A stretch of DNA of 64,000 nt from the NCBI GenBank assembly GCA_963966185.1, contig CAWZYM010000190.1:31001-95000 (forward strand), written 5' to 3'. Both the position numbers and the translations under genes were made by a program. This stretch comes from Rhabditoides inermis (taxonomy: Eukaryota; Nematoda; Chromadorea; Rhabditida; Rhabditidae). Positions 36,005-49,185 of this stretch are shown here, one piece after another. Position 1 is the first letter of the stretch. The number at the start of each line of letters is the position of its first letter. A model generated the notes under the pieces. The model was not told the DNA's origin. It searched no databases and was given only the letters and a program-made list of their open reading frames with translations.

Positions 36005-37026
36005 ATGGACAAGTCCTCTGCGCCGCCGGTGCGGGTGGCGCTGATGGCTTCAGCTGTCTCGCTCGCCTCCCTCCTTGCCATATGTGTGGTCCTACCCGCC
36101 CTCCACTACCAGCTAGACAACGCCCAGCACAGACTGCAGATGCGGGTCGACGCCTTCAAGGTGTGTCTGACTGTCTGACTCTCTCTCCCTCTCTCTCTCA
36201 AGTAGATGATATTCCCTTTCAGTTCAACGCTCGCTCCATCTGGCAGGACATCATCGTGGTCAAGTCGTCGGGTCGCATCCGCCGGCAGGGCTACTCGATG
36301 GACGCGCCCAGCGAGCAGCCGCAGTGCACCTCGTGTGTGCAGCTGCAGTGCCCCAGTGGACCCGCTGGACCCCCCGGAGTCGCCGGAGAGCCGGGAGTCG
36401 ATGGAATGCCGGGACGGCCCGGCAAGCCCGGTCTGGACGGACTCGACGTGCCGCTCGACCCCGAACCCGCGTTCCCGTGTGTCATCTGCCCCGCGGGTCC
36501 GCCCGGAAACAGGGGTCCGCAGGGTGAGCCCGGCCGGCCGGGAATTCCCGGAGACCCGGGACATCCCGGACTTCCTGGAAGGCCCGGAAAGCCGGGACGT
36601 GTGGGCGATGCGGGCGAGCAGGGAGAGCCGGGAGAGATCGGCGAGCCCGGAATGAAGGGACCCCCGGGAGACGACAGCATCGGCGGCACCGGCATCAAGG
36701 GACCGCCCGGACCGCAGGGACCGCGCGGACCCAAGGGCCCGCCCGGCCAGAACGGACTGCCCTCGCAGAACCCCGGACCGCCGGGACCGATCGGAGAGAT
36801 GGGCCCGCCCGGTCCGCCCGGACCCCGCGGAGAGCCCGGACCGCCGGGACCGTTCGGACCGCCGGGAGACGCGGGAGAGCAGGGAGGTCATTGTCCGTCG
36901 TCGTGCGGTGTGCAGGAGATAGTGGCGCCGTCGGTGTCCGACCTGGATGTGGGCGACGCTCTCGGAGACGCGCCCTCGCCCAGCTACGGAGGAGCACAGG
37001 GAGGCTACAGGATGTTCAACCTGTAG
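36005..37026 (+). CDS. Cuticle collagen
   Basis: Nematode cuticle collagens are secreted triple-helical proteins crosslinked into the exoskeleton. Exons 36005-36160 and 36223-37026 give 319 residues, typical for the family. Order: an N-terminal hydrophobic segment (about residues 9-34) in the conserved pre-collagen domain; a subtilisin/furin-like basic motif RIRR; a first cysteine group CTSCVQLQC; a short Gly-X-Y block; an interruption with CVIC; a long Gly-X-Y domain with small breaks; a CPSSC group; and a Gly/Ser/Tyr tail of about 45 residues ending in MFNL. The ATG directly follows TTTTCCAG, consistent with trans-splicing. AATAAA follows 10 bp after the stop. The exact collagen subgroup was not assigned. 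Confidence 0.95.
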
Positions 37027-37035
37027 ACAGCCTAT

Positions 37036-37041
37036 AATAAA
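37036..37041 (+). terminator. Polyadenylation signal of collagen gene
   Basis: AATAAA immediately downstream of the collagen stop codon (37024-37026). Confidence 0.75.
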
Positions 37042-37231
37042 CACTATTTCCGAAATTTTGTCGATTTATTTGACAAATGTTGTTGAGTTCATGCCTATTT
37101 TATTCATCGGTTCAGTTATGGAAAACGTGGCAGACCTTGATGTGGAACGTGTAGATGAAGTTGGCGGTAGCCTCGGTCTCCGACTCGGTGTGGAAGTGAT
37201 AAGGGTGAGAGAGACACTTGTGATAAATAAC

Positions 37232-37928
37232 AGTTTATTCATAAGTTGTTATGATATACACACAAATCGAAATATGAAATAGTACAGCTACGGTTTGGAA
37301 CTGTTAGTATTCGATTTGCGGGGATTCACTTTCTCCAGACACTGTCGGCATTACAGCATATGCGGGGAGAGAGGAATCCAGTCACGTCTCCAGACATGTC
37401 TTCTTATCCGATTTAGTGTATGCGGCCTTGATCCATCCTCGAACGCGTGAGCCTCATGGACCACCTTACGTCTACCGTCGAACTTCTCGCGGCCATTTGC
37501 ATACTTGCTTTCGGTCGATCCATTAGTCACTATCATGTTGCGAAATCCAAGAAATCCGTGAGTTACCGACTATGTGCACTCCCAGCAGGCTTATTAGGCT
37601 CCTTCTTATCGTCTTACAGTAAACGGCTCTGGATATCGATCGATAACAGCAAAATACTTCTCTTCCGTTCGCGGGTGCCGCCGTTGCCCTTTAATTCGCC
37701 TTCGCTTTCTACCTTCCTTTCCTCCAAAGAAAATCCGCGCTTCGCCGACTAGTTGCACTTCCACAGGCTTATTTGGCGTCGCTTTATCGTCTCACAGTGA
37801 ACGGCTTCAATTTGAGAATTAGTCGATACTCCACGAAACCTTATATAAGCGACGGCGGCGGTGACTTTTATTGTCGTCGGGTGGTCATTCGAGGGAGCGC
37901 GGGAAGGGGGGACGGGAAAATGAGAAGT
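37232..37928 (-). mobile_element. Dispersed repeat (retroelement-like 3' end), copy 2
   Basis: Direct copy of 32650-33370, with matching boundaries at GTTTATTCATAAG and GACGGGAAAATGAGAAG. The minus-strand frame around 37351-37536 has two recognisable islands (KYANGREKFDGRRK, HAFEDGSRPHTL) but is not part of a known family that I recognise. It abuts the inverted pseudogene fragment at 38008. Confidence 0.65.
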
Positions 37929-37948
37929 GGTGATAGTGATAGTGGTGA

Positions 37949-37997
<49 letters not shown>

Positions 37998-38007
37998 AGA
38001 AACTCAC

Positions 38008-38540
38008 CAGCGGCGATGGTTCCGGCGTTTTCGGAGAAGTAGCTGATCTGCTTGTTGACTCCGAACTCAGGGAATGCCTTGATGAAGCACCATCCGATGG
38101 TGCGAATCTTGGAGCACAGCGGGAGGTCGACCTTGGCTAGACGACGTTCGCTGTCTAGACATTTTGGTAGATTTTTCATTGCCTATCTGTGATTGTACGT
38201 GTGTTCTGTCCATCCCTGATGATGCCGAAACGTTGAATAAAAAGGTTATACTTTTTCGTGGTTTCCGGCAGTGATATCAATTCCTATTTGAACATTTTGC
38301 TATAGTTCTCCTCTAGTTTATGCTGATTGAGTTTCAAATAGTGACAGAGCTTCGCAAGTTGTTGGATAGATAAGAGCAAACAAACAAGACGAACAGAAAA
38401 GTTATCCAAAAGAAAGATCTATCGTTCAGAATCCCACTTACTGCAGTTGAAGAGGTGCAGCTGGATCATCTGACTCCTTCTTTCCTGGTATTGTTGTAGC
38501 CAATGTTCGAGCGCACGTATCCGATGTCTCCTGAACAACG
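38008..38540 (-). pseudogene. Inverted, broken partial copy of the secreted Cys/Thr-rich gene
   Basis: Minus-strand matches to two exons of the gene at 39309-40544. Bases 38008-38155 match exon 6 (ACTKVRTIGWCFIKAFPEFG-like, here CSKIRTIGWCFIKAFPEFG), and about 38445-38540 match exon 5. In the latter a 10-base loss relative to the intact copies (GCGGCTTCTC missing) shifts the frame to a stop. The remaining exons were not found. The orientation is opposite to both other copies. Confidence 0.7.
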
Positions 38541-39308
38541 CATTTTCTTTCCCTCTCCAGCTCTCTCTGCCTCCCTCTCTCTTCTCTATCTCCCTCTCTA
38601 TCTCTCTATCCTTCCCTCCTTTCATTTTCTTGTGAGATACATGATGTTTTTGGATTGGTTTTTCACAAATCTCTGGAAATTATTTTTCAAAGAAGTGATA
38701 ATTAGTATAATGCTAATTACACTGTCATAACTCAAAATCCAGCCTAGTTTTGGACATAATATAGAAAAGAGGTATGAGTCAATTTGAATTTTGATGTCTT
38801 CAATAAGTGAAAAAGTTATGATGCGGATGTTTTCGCATAATTCCCTCGTCATTTCCTGTTTGTCAGACAGTGCGCCGATAATTGTTGTACCGTGAAAATG
38901 GGGTTACCCTATAATGAGGAACAAAATCATTCCCATACAAAAGGAGTCGAGGAGTCAGTCTTTGTTTTTTTCTCTGTTGTATGTGATTGTTATCAACTTA
39001 AATATCTACCGTATCCGTGAAAAAGTCTTCAAGTAGGCGAGCCTTTTTCCCAACACACGTGATCAATAATCACACGCGACTATTGCATCTCACAAAATGT
39101 GTAGTTCAACATGTAGTTCAATATGTTTTATGTGTGTGGTAGCTTGTTAAATATCCACATATGGCGTGAATATGTTCCTGCCAAGTTTCGCACAATAACA
39201 TATTTACATAAAGAATGGATGCGCAGACACAATATACGTGGCCCCAAAGCTGCGAGCTTCCGTATAAAATACATGCGCCGAGTACGGAGAGACAACAACA
39301 TTGCAGCC
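38541..39308. other. Intergenic, no gene seen
   Basis: AT-rich sequence with no exon that I can support. It presumably holds the promoter and 5' UTR of the downstream secreted-protein gene. Confidence 0.4.
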
Positions 39309-39373
39309 ATGCAGTTCAAGGTAAGGTGCCCTCTCTCTCTCTCTCTCTCCCTCTCCCTCTCCCTCTCCCTCTC

Positions 39374-39421
<48 letters not shown>

Positions 39422-40305
39422 TCCCTCCTCCTTCTCCTCTCTCTTCCAGTACCTCCTTCTCCTCCTCGCTTGCTCGTCCGCCGTCTGGTGTCAGTCCAGC
39501 GATGCTCCCGAGGAGGATTCGACGACAGTCGAGCAGCAGATCACTACCACTCCTGCCATCACAACTACCAAGGTAGAAGAACTAAATGAATCGTGATCAG
39601 ACACGAACGAAATACGAACCCATTCATAAGAAACTATGATTAGAATGGGAGTTGATTAACATTAGAGTAGTCCAACAAAACAATGCAGGCTCCGACGACG
39701 AGTGTTAAGACTACAACCAAGGCACCGGTCACTACGACTAAGCCGAAGACCACCACAACCGCGCCGGTAAGAGGGAGAGGGAGGGGGGAGAGAGTGTTTG
39801 AACAACTCCTTCTAGCTCACTCTGGCGACTTACAAGGCTAATCCTAATTATCGGATCCGCATCCGTCGCGGAGAGATCACCAAGACTAAGCACTTCTACA
39901 GTGAGCTGAACGGAGAGTTCGCCAAGCAGGTCACACTTGATCAGGGTGAGAGAGAGAGAAAGAGAGAAAGAGAGAAATGTGTGGTTCAGGAGATATTGGA
40001 TACGTGCTCTCGAACATTGGCTACAATGCGACTAGGAAAGGCGGAGTCGCGGCTTCTCAGATGGTCCAACTGCACCTCTTCAACTGCAGTCAGTAGATGA
40101 TATGACAACATTAAATGTCGACAGTGAACTGTGGGGAAAACACTTTTTCCAGACGGCCAACGTCGTCTGGCCAAGGTGAACCTGCCCGCTTGCACCAAAG
40201 TGCGCACCATCGGATGGTGCTTCATCAAGGCTTTCCCCGAGTTCGGAGTCAACATGCAGATCAGCTACTTTTCCGGAAACGCTGGGACAATTGCCGCTGG
40301 TGAGT

Positions 40306-40403
<98 letters not shown>

Positions 40404-40544
40404 TCCCTCTCCCTCTCCCTCTCTCTCATTTTCTCACCACCCCTCTCTCTAGGTGACCACTTCTACACCAAGTCGCCGACGGAGGCCACCACCAACCGAA
40501 TCTACACGTTCCGCAGCAAGGTCTGCCACGTCTTTGCCAACTAA
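39309..40544 (+). CDS. Small secreted Cys-containing protein with Thr-rich linker, copy A
   Basis: Family not recognised. Exons 39309-39320, 39450-39572, 39689-39766, 39816-39945, 39990-40088, 40153-40299 and 40453-40544 give about 226 residues. The signal peptide is split across the first intron (MQFK then YLLLLLACSSAVWC, cleavage near Q/SS). A Thr/Lys-rich linker follows (TTTKAPVTTTKPKTTTTAP), then a compact domain of about 155 residues with YRIRIRRGEITKTKHFY, VLSNIGYNATRKGGV, a potential N-glycosylation site, and four cysteines (LFNC, ACTK, GWCF, KVCHVF). All phases agree and AATAAA follows the stop. It converges with the truncated cyclase copy A 158 bp away. An extracellular role is inferred from the signal peptide only. 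Confidence 0.82.
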
Positions 40545-40559
40545 TGTGCACACGGCATC

Positions 40560-40565
40560 AATAAA
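40560..40565 (+). terminator. Polyadenylation signal of secreted-protein gene copy A
   Basis: AATAAA 16 bp after the TAA stop at 40542-40544. It is conserved in copy B (50342-50347). Confidence 0.7.
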
Positions 40566-40926
40566 TCACTTCACTCTGAGATTATCGCACAATACAATCA
40601 CAACACTGCAAAACATCACAAAGACAACGGAAACTGTTCCATGGTTGCCACGATACGAACGTGTACTGGGTACAAGTACTAAAAACAAGTCAGTGTGGAC
40701 ATCACTCTCTCTTGTTCTCCTTGGGAATCTTGTCGACACACGCTTGGAGATGCGCGAACCGCACGGTCTCTGCCTGCAGCCGCCGCCGGCGGATGTCGGG
40801 ATCGTAGGCCAGCAGCCAGTACGCCTGCACTGCCTTCTTTGTCTGCAAGGGAGGAATGGGGAGAGAGAGAGAGGGAGAGAGAGAGGGAGAGAAAGAGAAA
40901 GAGAGAGGGAGAGAAAGAGAAAGAGA

Positions 40927-40972
<46 letters not shown>

Positions 40973-41167
40973 CCTTCAACACGATGTCTCCCCTCAACTC
41001 GGTCTCGTACCCGCCGCAGAGAGTGAGGATACGGTAGACGTCCATCGACAGTTGCACTTTCATCGCTAAAGTGTAACACTTGTAATAGTGATTCCTTCGG
41101 TGTTCATAGGATCGCCTTGTTACCTTTTATAAACTTAATAAACTTATATTAAACTTATTGTAAATAA

Positions 41168-41925
<758 letters not shown>

Positions 41926-41997
41926 TCTCTCATCTTCATACATGTTCTTCTCTCATTATTTCATCAATTTCATTTCGAATTTATTCGACATTTTCTT

Positions 41998-44432
41998 GTT
42001 TTCTCGTTCTCTCCTCCTCTCCCCCTCTCCTTCCCTCCTTCCCTCCTTCTCTCTTTCTCTCTTTCTCTCTTTCTCTCGTTCTCTAGTTCTCTTGTTATGT
42101 CGTTCTCTCTTTCTCTCGTTCTCTCGTTCTCTCGTTCTCTCGTTCTCTCTTTCTCTCGTTCTCTCTTTCTCTCGTTCTCTCTTTCTCTCGTTCTCTCATT
42201 TTCTCATTTTCTCTTTCTCTCTTTCTCTCTTTCTCTCTTTCTCTCGTTCTCTCGTTCTCTCGTTCTCTCCGTCTCTCCTTCCCTTCTTCCCTCTTTCTCT
42301 CTTTCCCTCGTTCTCTCTTTCTCTCGTTCTCTAGTTCTCTTGTTATGTCGTTCTCTCTTTCTCTCGTTCTCTCGTTCTCTCGTTCTCTCTTTCTCTCGTT
42401 CTCTCGTTCTCTCTTTCTCTCGTTCTCTCTTTCTCTCGTTCTCTCTTTCTCTCGTTCTCTCATTTTCTCATTTTCTCTTTCTCTCTTTCTCTCGTTCTCT
42501 CGTTCTCTCGTTCTCTCCGTCTCTCCTTCCCTTCTTCCCTTCTTCCCTCTTTCTCTCTTTCCCTCGTTCTCTAGTTCTCTCGTTATATCGTTCTCTCTTT
42601 CTCTCGTTCTCTCGTTCTCGCTTTCTCTCCTTCCCCCTTCTTTCTTTCTCTCTTTCCCTCGTTCTCTAGTTCTCTTGTTATATCGTTCTCTCTTTCTCTC
42701 GTTCTCTCGTTCTCTCCGTCTCTCTGTCTCTCCTTCCCTCCTTCACCCTTTCTCTCTTTCTCCCTTTCTCTCTTTTTCTCGTTCTCTAGTTCTCTCGTTC
42801 TCTCTTTCTCTCGTTCTCTCTTTCTCTCTTTCTCTCGTTCTCTCGTTCTCTCGTACTCTCATTCTCTCATTCTCTCTTTCTCTCGTTCTCTCGTTCTCTC
42901 GTTCTCTCCGTCTCTCCTTATCTCCTTCCCTTCTTCCCTTCTTCCCTCTTTCTCTCTTTCCATCGTTCTCTCGTTATATCGTTCTCTCTTTCTCTCGTTC
43001 TCTCGTTCTCTCGTTCTCTCGTTCTCTCCGACCCTCCTTCTCCCTTTCTCTCTTTCTCTCTTTCTCCCTTTCTCTCTTTTTCTTGTTCTCTAGTTATCTC
43101 GTTATATCGTTCTCTCGTTCTCCCTTTCTCTCGTTCTCTCGCTCTCTCGTTCTCTCGTTCTCTTCTTCTCTTCTTCCCTCCTTCCCTCCTTCTCTCTTTC
43201 TCTCGTTCTTTAGTTGTCTCGTTATATCGTTCTCTCTTTCTCTCGCTCTCCCTTTCTCTCGTTCTCTCGTTCTCTCGTTCTCTCTTTCTCTCTTTCTCTC
43301 GTTCTCTCGTTCTCTCGTACTCTCATTCTCTCATTCTCTCTTTCTCTCGTTCTCTCGTTCTCTCGTTCTCTCCGTCTCTCCTTCTCTCCTTCCCTTCTTC
43401 CCTTCTTCCCTCTTTCTCTCTTTCCATCGTTCTCTCGTTATATCGTTCTCTCTTTCTCTCGTTCTCTCGTTCTCTCGTTCTCTCGTTCTCTCCGACCCTC
43501 CTTCTCCCTTTCTCTCTTTCTCTCTTTCTCCCTTTCTCTCTTTTTCTTGTTCTCTAGTTCTCTCGTTATATCGTTCTCTCGTTCTCCCTTTCTCTCGTTC
43601 TCTCGCTCTCTCGTTCTCTCGTTCTCTTCTTCTCTTCTTCCCTCCTTCCCTCCTTCTCTCTTTCTCTCGTTCTTTAGTTGTCTCGTTATATCGTTCTCTC
43701 TTTCTCTCGCTCTCCCTTTCTCTCTTTCTCTCGTTCTCCCTTTCTCTCGTTCTCTCGCTCTCTCGTTCTCTCGTTCTCTTCTTCTCTTCTTCCCTCCTTC
43801 CCTCCTTCTCTCTTTTTCTCGTTCTCTCGTTCTCTCGTTCTCTCTTTCTCTCTTTCTCTCTTTCTCTCCTTCCCTCCTCCTCCTTCTTTTTTTTTAGCCG
43901 GTTGAATCCGGGGTCCTCCTAGTCGAGAACAAGATGGGGTTCTTGGATTACGACAACGTCAGCAGAGGAAGTTGGGTTCTCTCTTTCTTTCTTTCTCTCG
44001 CTCTCTCGTTATCTCGTTCTCTCGTTCTCTCGTTCTCTCGTTCTCTCGTTCTCTCGTTCTCTCCGTCTCTCGTTCTCTCCTTCCCTCCTTCCCTCCTTCT
44101 CTCTTTCTCTCTTTCTCTCTTTCTCTCGTTCTCTAGTTCTCTCGTTATATCGTTCTCTCTTTCTCTCGTTCTCTCCTCCTCTCCCCTTCTCCTTCCCTCC
44201 TTCCCTCCTTCTCTCTTTCTCTCTTTCTCTCGCTCTCTATGTAGTTCTCTCGTTATATTGTTCTCTCTTTCTCTCGTTCTCTCGTTCTCTTGTTATATCG
44301 TTCTCTCTTTCTCTCTTTCTCTCTTTCTCTCTTTCTCTCTTTCTCTCTTCTCTCTCTTTCTCTCTTTCTCTCTTTCTCTCTTTCTCTCTTTCTCTCTTTC
44401 TCTCGGTCTCTCGTTCTCTCTTTCTCTCTCCC
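41998..44432. repeat. 2.4-kb pyrimidine satellite, TTCTCTCG/TTCTCTCT units
   Basis: Arrays of octamers CGTTCTCT, CTTTCTCT and CCTTCCCT arranged in longer, partly repeated blocks, for example TAGTTCTCTTGTTATGTCG at about 42085 and 42335. One non-repetitive island interrupts it at 43896-43978. Long serine/leucine/phenylalanine frames here are artefacts. It is present only in the cyclase copy A intron. Confidence 0.92.
43896..43978 (+). other. Unique exon-like island inside the satellite
   Basis: TTTTTTTTTAG followed by an open stretch encoding PVESGVLLVENKMGFLDYDN and then VSRGSW, then a return to the satellite. The acceptor-like start and balanced composition suggest a captured exon fragment. 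No parent gene is visible in the window. Confidence 0.35.
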
Positions 44433-44464
44433 CTTATCTAATTCCTATTGATCGCCCCCACCAA

Positions 44465-44837
<373 letters not shown>

Positions 44838-44929
44838 AACTCACGTTCTCCACTGCTCTCCATATTGCTGGCAGTGATGACGGTGTCTCCGAAGAGACAG
44901 TAGCGAGGCATTCTCACGCCGACCACCCT

Positions 44930-45392
44930 GAATAATTTGATCTTCTTGCAAACATAAGGGTTACGGTAGGAGAATAATTTGATCTTCTTGTAAACATAAG
45001 GGTTACGGTAGGAAAATAGTTCGATCTTCTTGCAAAGATAAGTGTTACGGTATGAGAATAATTCGATACTCTTGCAAACTTTAAGGTTACGGTAGGAGAA
45101 TAATTCGATCTACTTGCAAACCTAAATACGGTAGGAGAATAATTTGATCTTCTTGCAAAGATAATCGTTACGGTAGGAGAATAGTTTGATCTTCTTGCGA
45201 AGAAAGGTATTACGGTAGGAGAATAATTTGATCTTCTTGCGAACCTAATGTATACGGTAGGAGAATAATTAGATATTCTTGCAAACTTTCGGGATACGGT
45301 AGGAGAATAATTCGATCTTCTTGAAACTCTAACGGTAGGAGATCATTTCGATGTTCTTGCAAACTTTGGAAATACAGTAGGAGAATAATTCG
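44930..45392. repeat. Intronic minisatellite in cyclase copy A, about 45-50 bp unit
   Basis: Roughly nine units of GGTAGGAGAATAATTTGATC followed by TTCTTGCAAAC and a variable spacer. The homologous intron of copy B has about seven units (51030-51372), so unit number changed after the duplication. Confidence 0.85.
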
Positions 45393-45595
45393 ATGCTCAC
45401 CCCGTGACGACGGGTCCTGTGTGGAGTCCGATGCGCAGCCGGAGACGCTCATCGGGCACGTGGCGGACAGTGAACTGACACAATTTTTTCTTCAAATTGC
45501 ATTCTTGTATCATTAGCATACCTGTGTGATGCTCTTCAGAAGCTCGAGTGAAGCGGCGGCGACCTGGTGATAAGATGAGAGTGATTCGATTCGAT

Positions 45596-45616
45596 TTGAT
45601 AGAGAGATAGAGAGAT

Positions 45617-45648
<32 letters not shown>

Positions 45649-45712
45649 GGTGGGGGAGAGAGAGAAAGAGAAAGAGAGAGAGGAGGGAGAGAGAGAGAGG
45701 GGGTGGAGAGTG
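45596..45712. repeat. (GA)n tract
   Basis: GA-rich simple repeat in a cyclase copy A intron. The counterpart in copy B is at 51575-51710. Confidence 0.9.
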
Positions 45713-45890
45713 GCGAGCATGACTGACTCACCTCTCCAGCGTGATTGTTTCCATTGAGATCTGGTAGGCCGGATACAAACATGTACGCATCTCCGATCGT
45801 TTCCACATGAAACATCAAAGTTTCGAGAAAATCAGACTCTTTCTTTTCATCCATATGTAAATCCATATGTAATCCATGCATCCATTCGCC

Positions 45891-46157
45891 ATGGCTCAAT
45901 CCGTCCCTTCCCGGAGATATAATAACACCCAGCCGCGTACCAAGATCGTCTTCAACGACGACTACTGTACTCTACAGTACCCTAACTATCGTCTTTACAG
46001 ATCACTAACGCCGTTCCAGTACGGTCAGGAGGACACTAACAGCGACCGCATCACCATCGAGTGGACCAACACCCCCGACGGCGCCGGCAAGACCTTTCGC
46101 CGCGAGTGGTTCCAGGGTGACGGAAGGGTCCGCCGCAAGAACCTCCCCATCGAGTAA
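45891..46157 (+). CDS. Small protein nested in cyclase intron, copy A (intact frame)
   Basis: Family not recognised. One uninterrupted frame of 88 residues starting [20 protein letters not shown] and ending RRKNLPIE. It is hydrophilic with no signal peptide or membrane segment and contains [13 protein letters not shown] and [15 protein letters not shown]. Codon use is GC-rich like real exons here. The chosen ATG is the one conserved in copy B; an in-frame ATG exists at 45876. AATAAA follows at about 46182. It lies opposite the cyclase in an intron. Relative to copy B, about 110 bp directly upstream, including a TATA-like element, are missing here. Confidence 0.6.
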   Translation: MAQSVPSRRYNNTQPRTKIVFNDDYCTLQYPNYRLYRSLTPFQYGQEDTNSDRITIEWTNTPDGAGKTFRREWFQGDGRVRRKNLPIE

Positions 46158-46181
46158 AACACTTTAACGCGTTTTCGGGTG

Positions 46182-46187
46182 TTTAAT
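46182..46187 (+). terminator. Polyadenylation signal of nested small gene copy A
   Basis: AATAAA in GTGTTTAATAAATGC about 25 bp after the stop codon. It is conserved in copy B at about 52263. Confidence 0.55.
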
Positions 46188-46753
46188 AAATGCAAGTGCT
46201 CACAATTGCTCTTAATTCTCTCATCAATCGATAATCACCTTGTACGTGTCGAATCTGTCGATTATAGTGTCGAAACAGGTGTAGAGGTCGTTGAGCATGT
46301 CGACGATTTGCATGGGAGTACTCTGTAACATGAAATCTGCTCATATTGTACTTTAGTCTCTTCTGTACTGTATTTGGTCATACTGTACTGGTACATACAG
46401 TACCTTGCTGGACAGGGCGGTGAATCCGACGATATCCGAGAAGTATATGGTGACGCTCTCGTAGTGCTCGGCGTCCACTGGCCGGCCGTTCTTCAGCGAT
46501 TCGGCCACACTCCTGCAAACCTGGATTCACTTCGTCATACGACGACGCTGACGCGTCACGCTGTCGTCGCACCCTGTGCGAAACAGACGCAAAACCCTGT
46601 CATATATCCGTTCAGCGTGCGTGTATTGTGAGTTCTGATTGTCGAAACAAACCTCGGCAGCATTTGCAGGAGCAGTTGCTCGTTGCGGCGACGCTCCTCC
46701 TCCAGTTCGTCGGTCCTCTCCTGGAAATACACACTCTCTCTTTCCCCATCCTT

Positions 46754-46798
<45 letters not shown>

Positions 46799-48002
46799 CC
46801 TCCCTCATTCTTTTACCTTGATAACATCTTCCAGGTTGTACCTGTACCGATCCAGTAGTGCCATGATGTTGTCGGCGATGTTGCCTCGACTGAAAATATA
46901 AATTCTACAGTAAGTTTTACGTTCTACACATCTATGCAACGACTTGGAAAATATATTTTAAAAGACGTATAAGACATATAAGCATATTTTGCGGCCATAC
47001 GTTTCATAATGCTGTTATATATGGTGCATATTCCATCACAGCAATTTTCCGCATGCAAATATTCTTTCCCTTGATCGTCAAGCACTCACAGTCCGTTTCC
47101 AATCGATCTGGCCGCGTCGCGCACTTTCGTCGTCGTCGGACGCTGCAGCGGGTCCTCCGCCCACAGCCGGAAAAATTACAGTAACCTTTAGCAATTACAG
47201 TATCCCATTGGTGTTTTCTTCTAAAGTTACTGTAGCTCAAATACAATGCACAAAACCCTTTTCAGAGTGTTCGCAAAAGAGTGGTCAGCATCGCTTGGTT
47301 TTCTAGGCATCATACGCCTCTCTCGCAAGAGGGCGCATTAACACTCGGCCTTTTTCTGTCATCATGCCACTGCCGAGACATTGCGCTTCGAGGCTATACA
47401 TCGCAGCCGCGCGCAATGCCCGCCGGGTTTACGCAGTTTCCACATGCGTGGGCGTGACTCACTTGGGCACGTTTTCTCGAATCTGTTTCGGCGCGTGCTT
47501 GATGAGCTGTACATCGGGTCGCGTCAAGGCGTCTCCCGATGGGAACTTGAGTTGTTCGACGATCTCTGAAACGCATTCTAAGTAAACAAGTGAATGAGTA
47601 AATGAGTAAAAAGTAAATAAGTGACACAAACAATATATAAATCCACAAACAATTTATAAATCGGGCAGCGGTTAAGAACATTAATGATATGTGCCCTCAT
47701 GTCTGACTCTCTTAATGTTAATTACAATGCTGTGCATCGTGTTTTCGGGAACCATCAAGATTCACCTGCCGAGTCAAGTAGATCGTCCCCGAACGGACCC
47801 TGCCTACCGTAGATCTCGTAGAGGAGAATGCCCAGAGAGTAGCTGAGCATGGGTTGAAATTTTTCTTCGATAAATAGTTATCGATACTATCGTGACATCA
47901 TCTGATTCCCGAAAGCGCTTCTGAGTTCTAGCACAGATGTGGAATGAAGAAGTTATTGCGTTCTCGTTGAGATTATTTACACATAAAATGATTTCTTAAA
48001 GC

Positions 48003-48283
48003 AACAGTGGCGACTTATTTTCGACTCGGAGTATTATTAAAAATCATATTAACCTAACACATTTGCAGTTTTTACGAAAGAACGACGATTCTGCGTCACT
48101 TTCGATTCTGCAACTGCCAAGAATGCAGCTCAAAATTTGAATTTCTCGCCAACGCTTCACTGCAAAAACTAGGTCGGAGACATCACCGCAAATGAACAGC
48201 GCTCGGTCACTTGCTACTTGCTTCTTGGCTCAGTGCATGTGCGCTGCGTTATGGAACCGAGCTCGCTGGTTCTATTCCTGTGA
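48003..48283 (+). mobile_element. Insertion with tRNA-like module, only in duplicate A
   Basis: Replaces the 120-bp sequence found in copy B between AATGATWTCTTAA and GTGATTCTGCTGCG. It carries TTGGCTCAGTGCATGTG and GGTTCTATTCC, similar to pol III A and B boxes, and matches the minus-strand repeat at 62225-62478 over its whole length. It is a dispersed repeat that entered, or was lost, after the tandem duplication. Confidence 0.6.
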
Positions 48284-49028
48284 TTCTGCTGCGTTATTGA
48301 TTAATTGATAAGTGTGACTGACAGATCGGCCCTTTCCAGTTCTTCACGGGGCAGGTCGACTTTCACATTGCCACGACGCAGAATTTCCGGGGCGGTCCAG
48401 AGCAGGTCTGTAATGGAACTCACGACAATCATTTTAATAATGTACGTAGGGATTCAACGTTCATATCATTTCGAAAAAGGGGAGAGATAGAAGGGGAGAG
48501 AGAGAGAGAAAGAAGAAGATAGAGGAAGAGAGGGGGAGAAAGGGAGAGAGAGAGAGATCACCATCCGGTCTGCTCTGCGGCTCTCCTTCGCGCAGCTGCT
48601 CCATTCCAAAGTTGGACAGTTTGATGCGCCAGTAGGCATCAACCTACAATACATGCACTTTTTTGAATCATAGAAACTCGAAGACTGTCAAATTGAAGTT
48701 TCTAGCGACTGATTATCACTTTGCAGATGAAACGTAACCATGTTGGCAACATAGTGTACCACAAAAACGTACCACGCTGTTAGTCGACTTTAGATTACCG
48801 TGGTATCCGACGCCCGACTTTCCGTGCAGATAACTGGAATGACCTATACCACCACCTTAGGTTCTTATGAGTGATTTCGTTTTGTACGTGTCATAATCAT
48901 ATTTGCGATTCCAAATAAACATTTGAGTTTGAAACTGGAATGAAATGGTTTTGATGAAACATTCCGCGAGACTGATGTACCGAAGTCCCCTCAATATGTC
49001 TTCGACAAACGACACTTGGAACATGCGG

Positions 49029-49185
49029 CATGTGAATGAGCGCGTAGCGATTTTAGGCGAGAAATTATGGCGCTCGACCGCTTGCTGACAAATTCGCAAA
49101 AGAGCACAGCGTCGCGTGAGTGCAGCGCGGTCGTGTGCCTGACCGCTCTCGACTGTGCAACTATCCGGACCGTGCCAGTACCTTC
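49029..49185. other. Duplication junction filler
   Basis: About 155 bp found in neither parental copy at this place, between the truncated cyclase copy A and the exon repeats of secreted-protein copy B. No gene seen. Confidence 0.5.

Noticed and set aside
36106..37044. 312-codon frame on the minus strand opposite the collagen
   Set aside because: Antisense shadow of the GC-rich Gly-X-Y repeat. The plus-strand collagen explains the conservation pattern.
42345..43922. Long open frame of about 525 codons rich in Ser, Leu and Phe
   Set aside because: It is a translation of the TTCTCTCG satellite. No complexity, no domain, and the region is an intron insertion absent from the sister copy.
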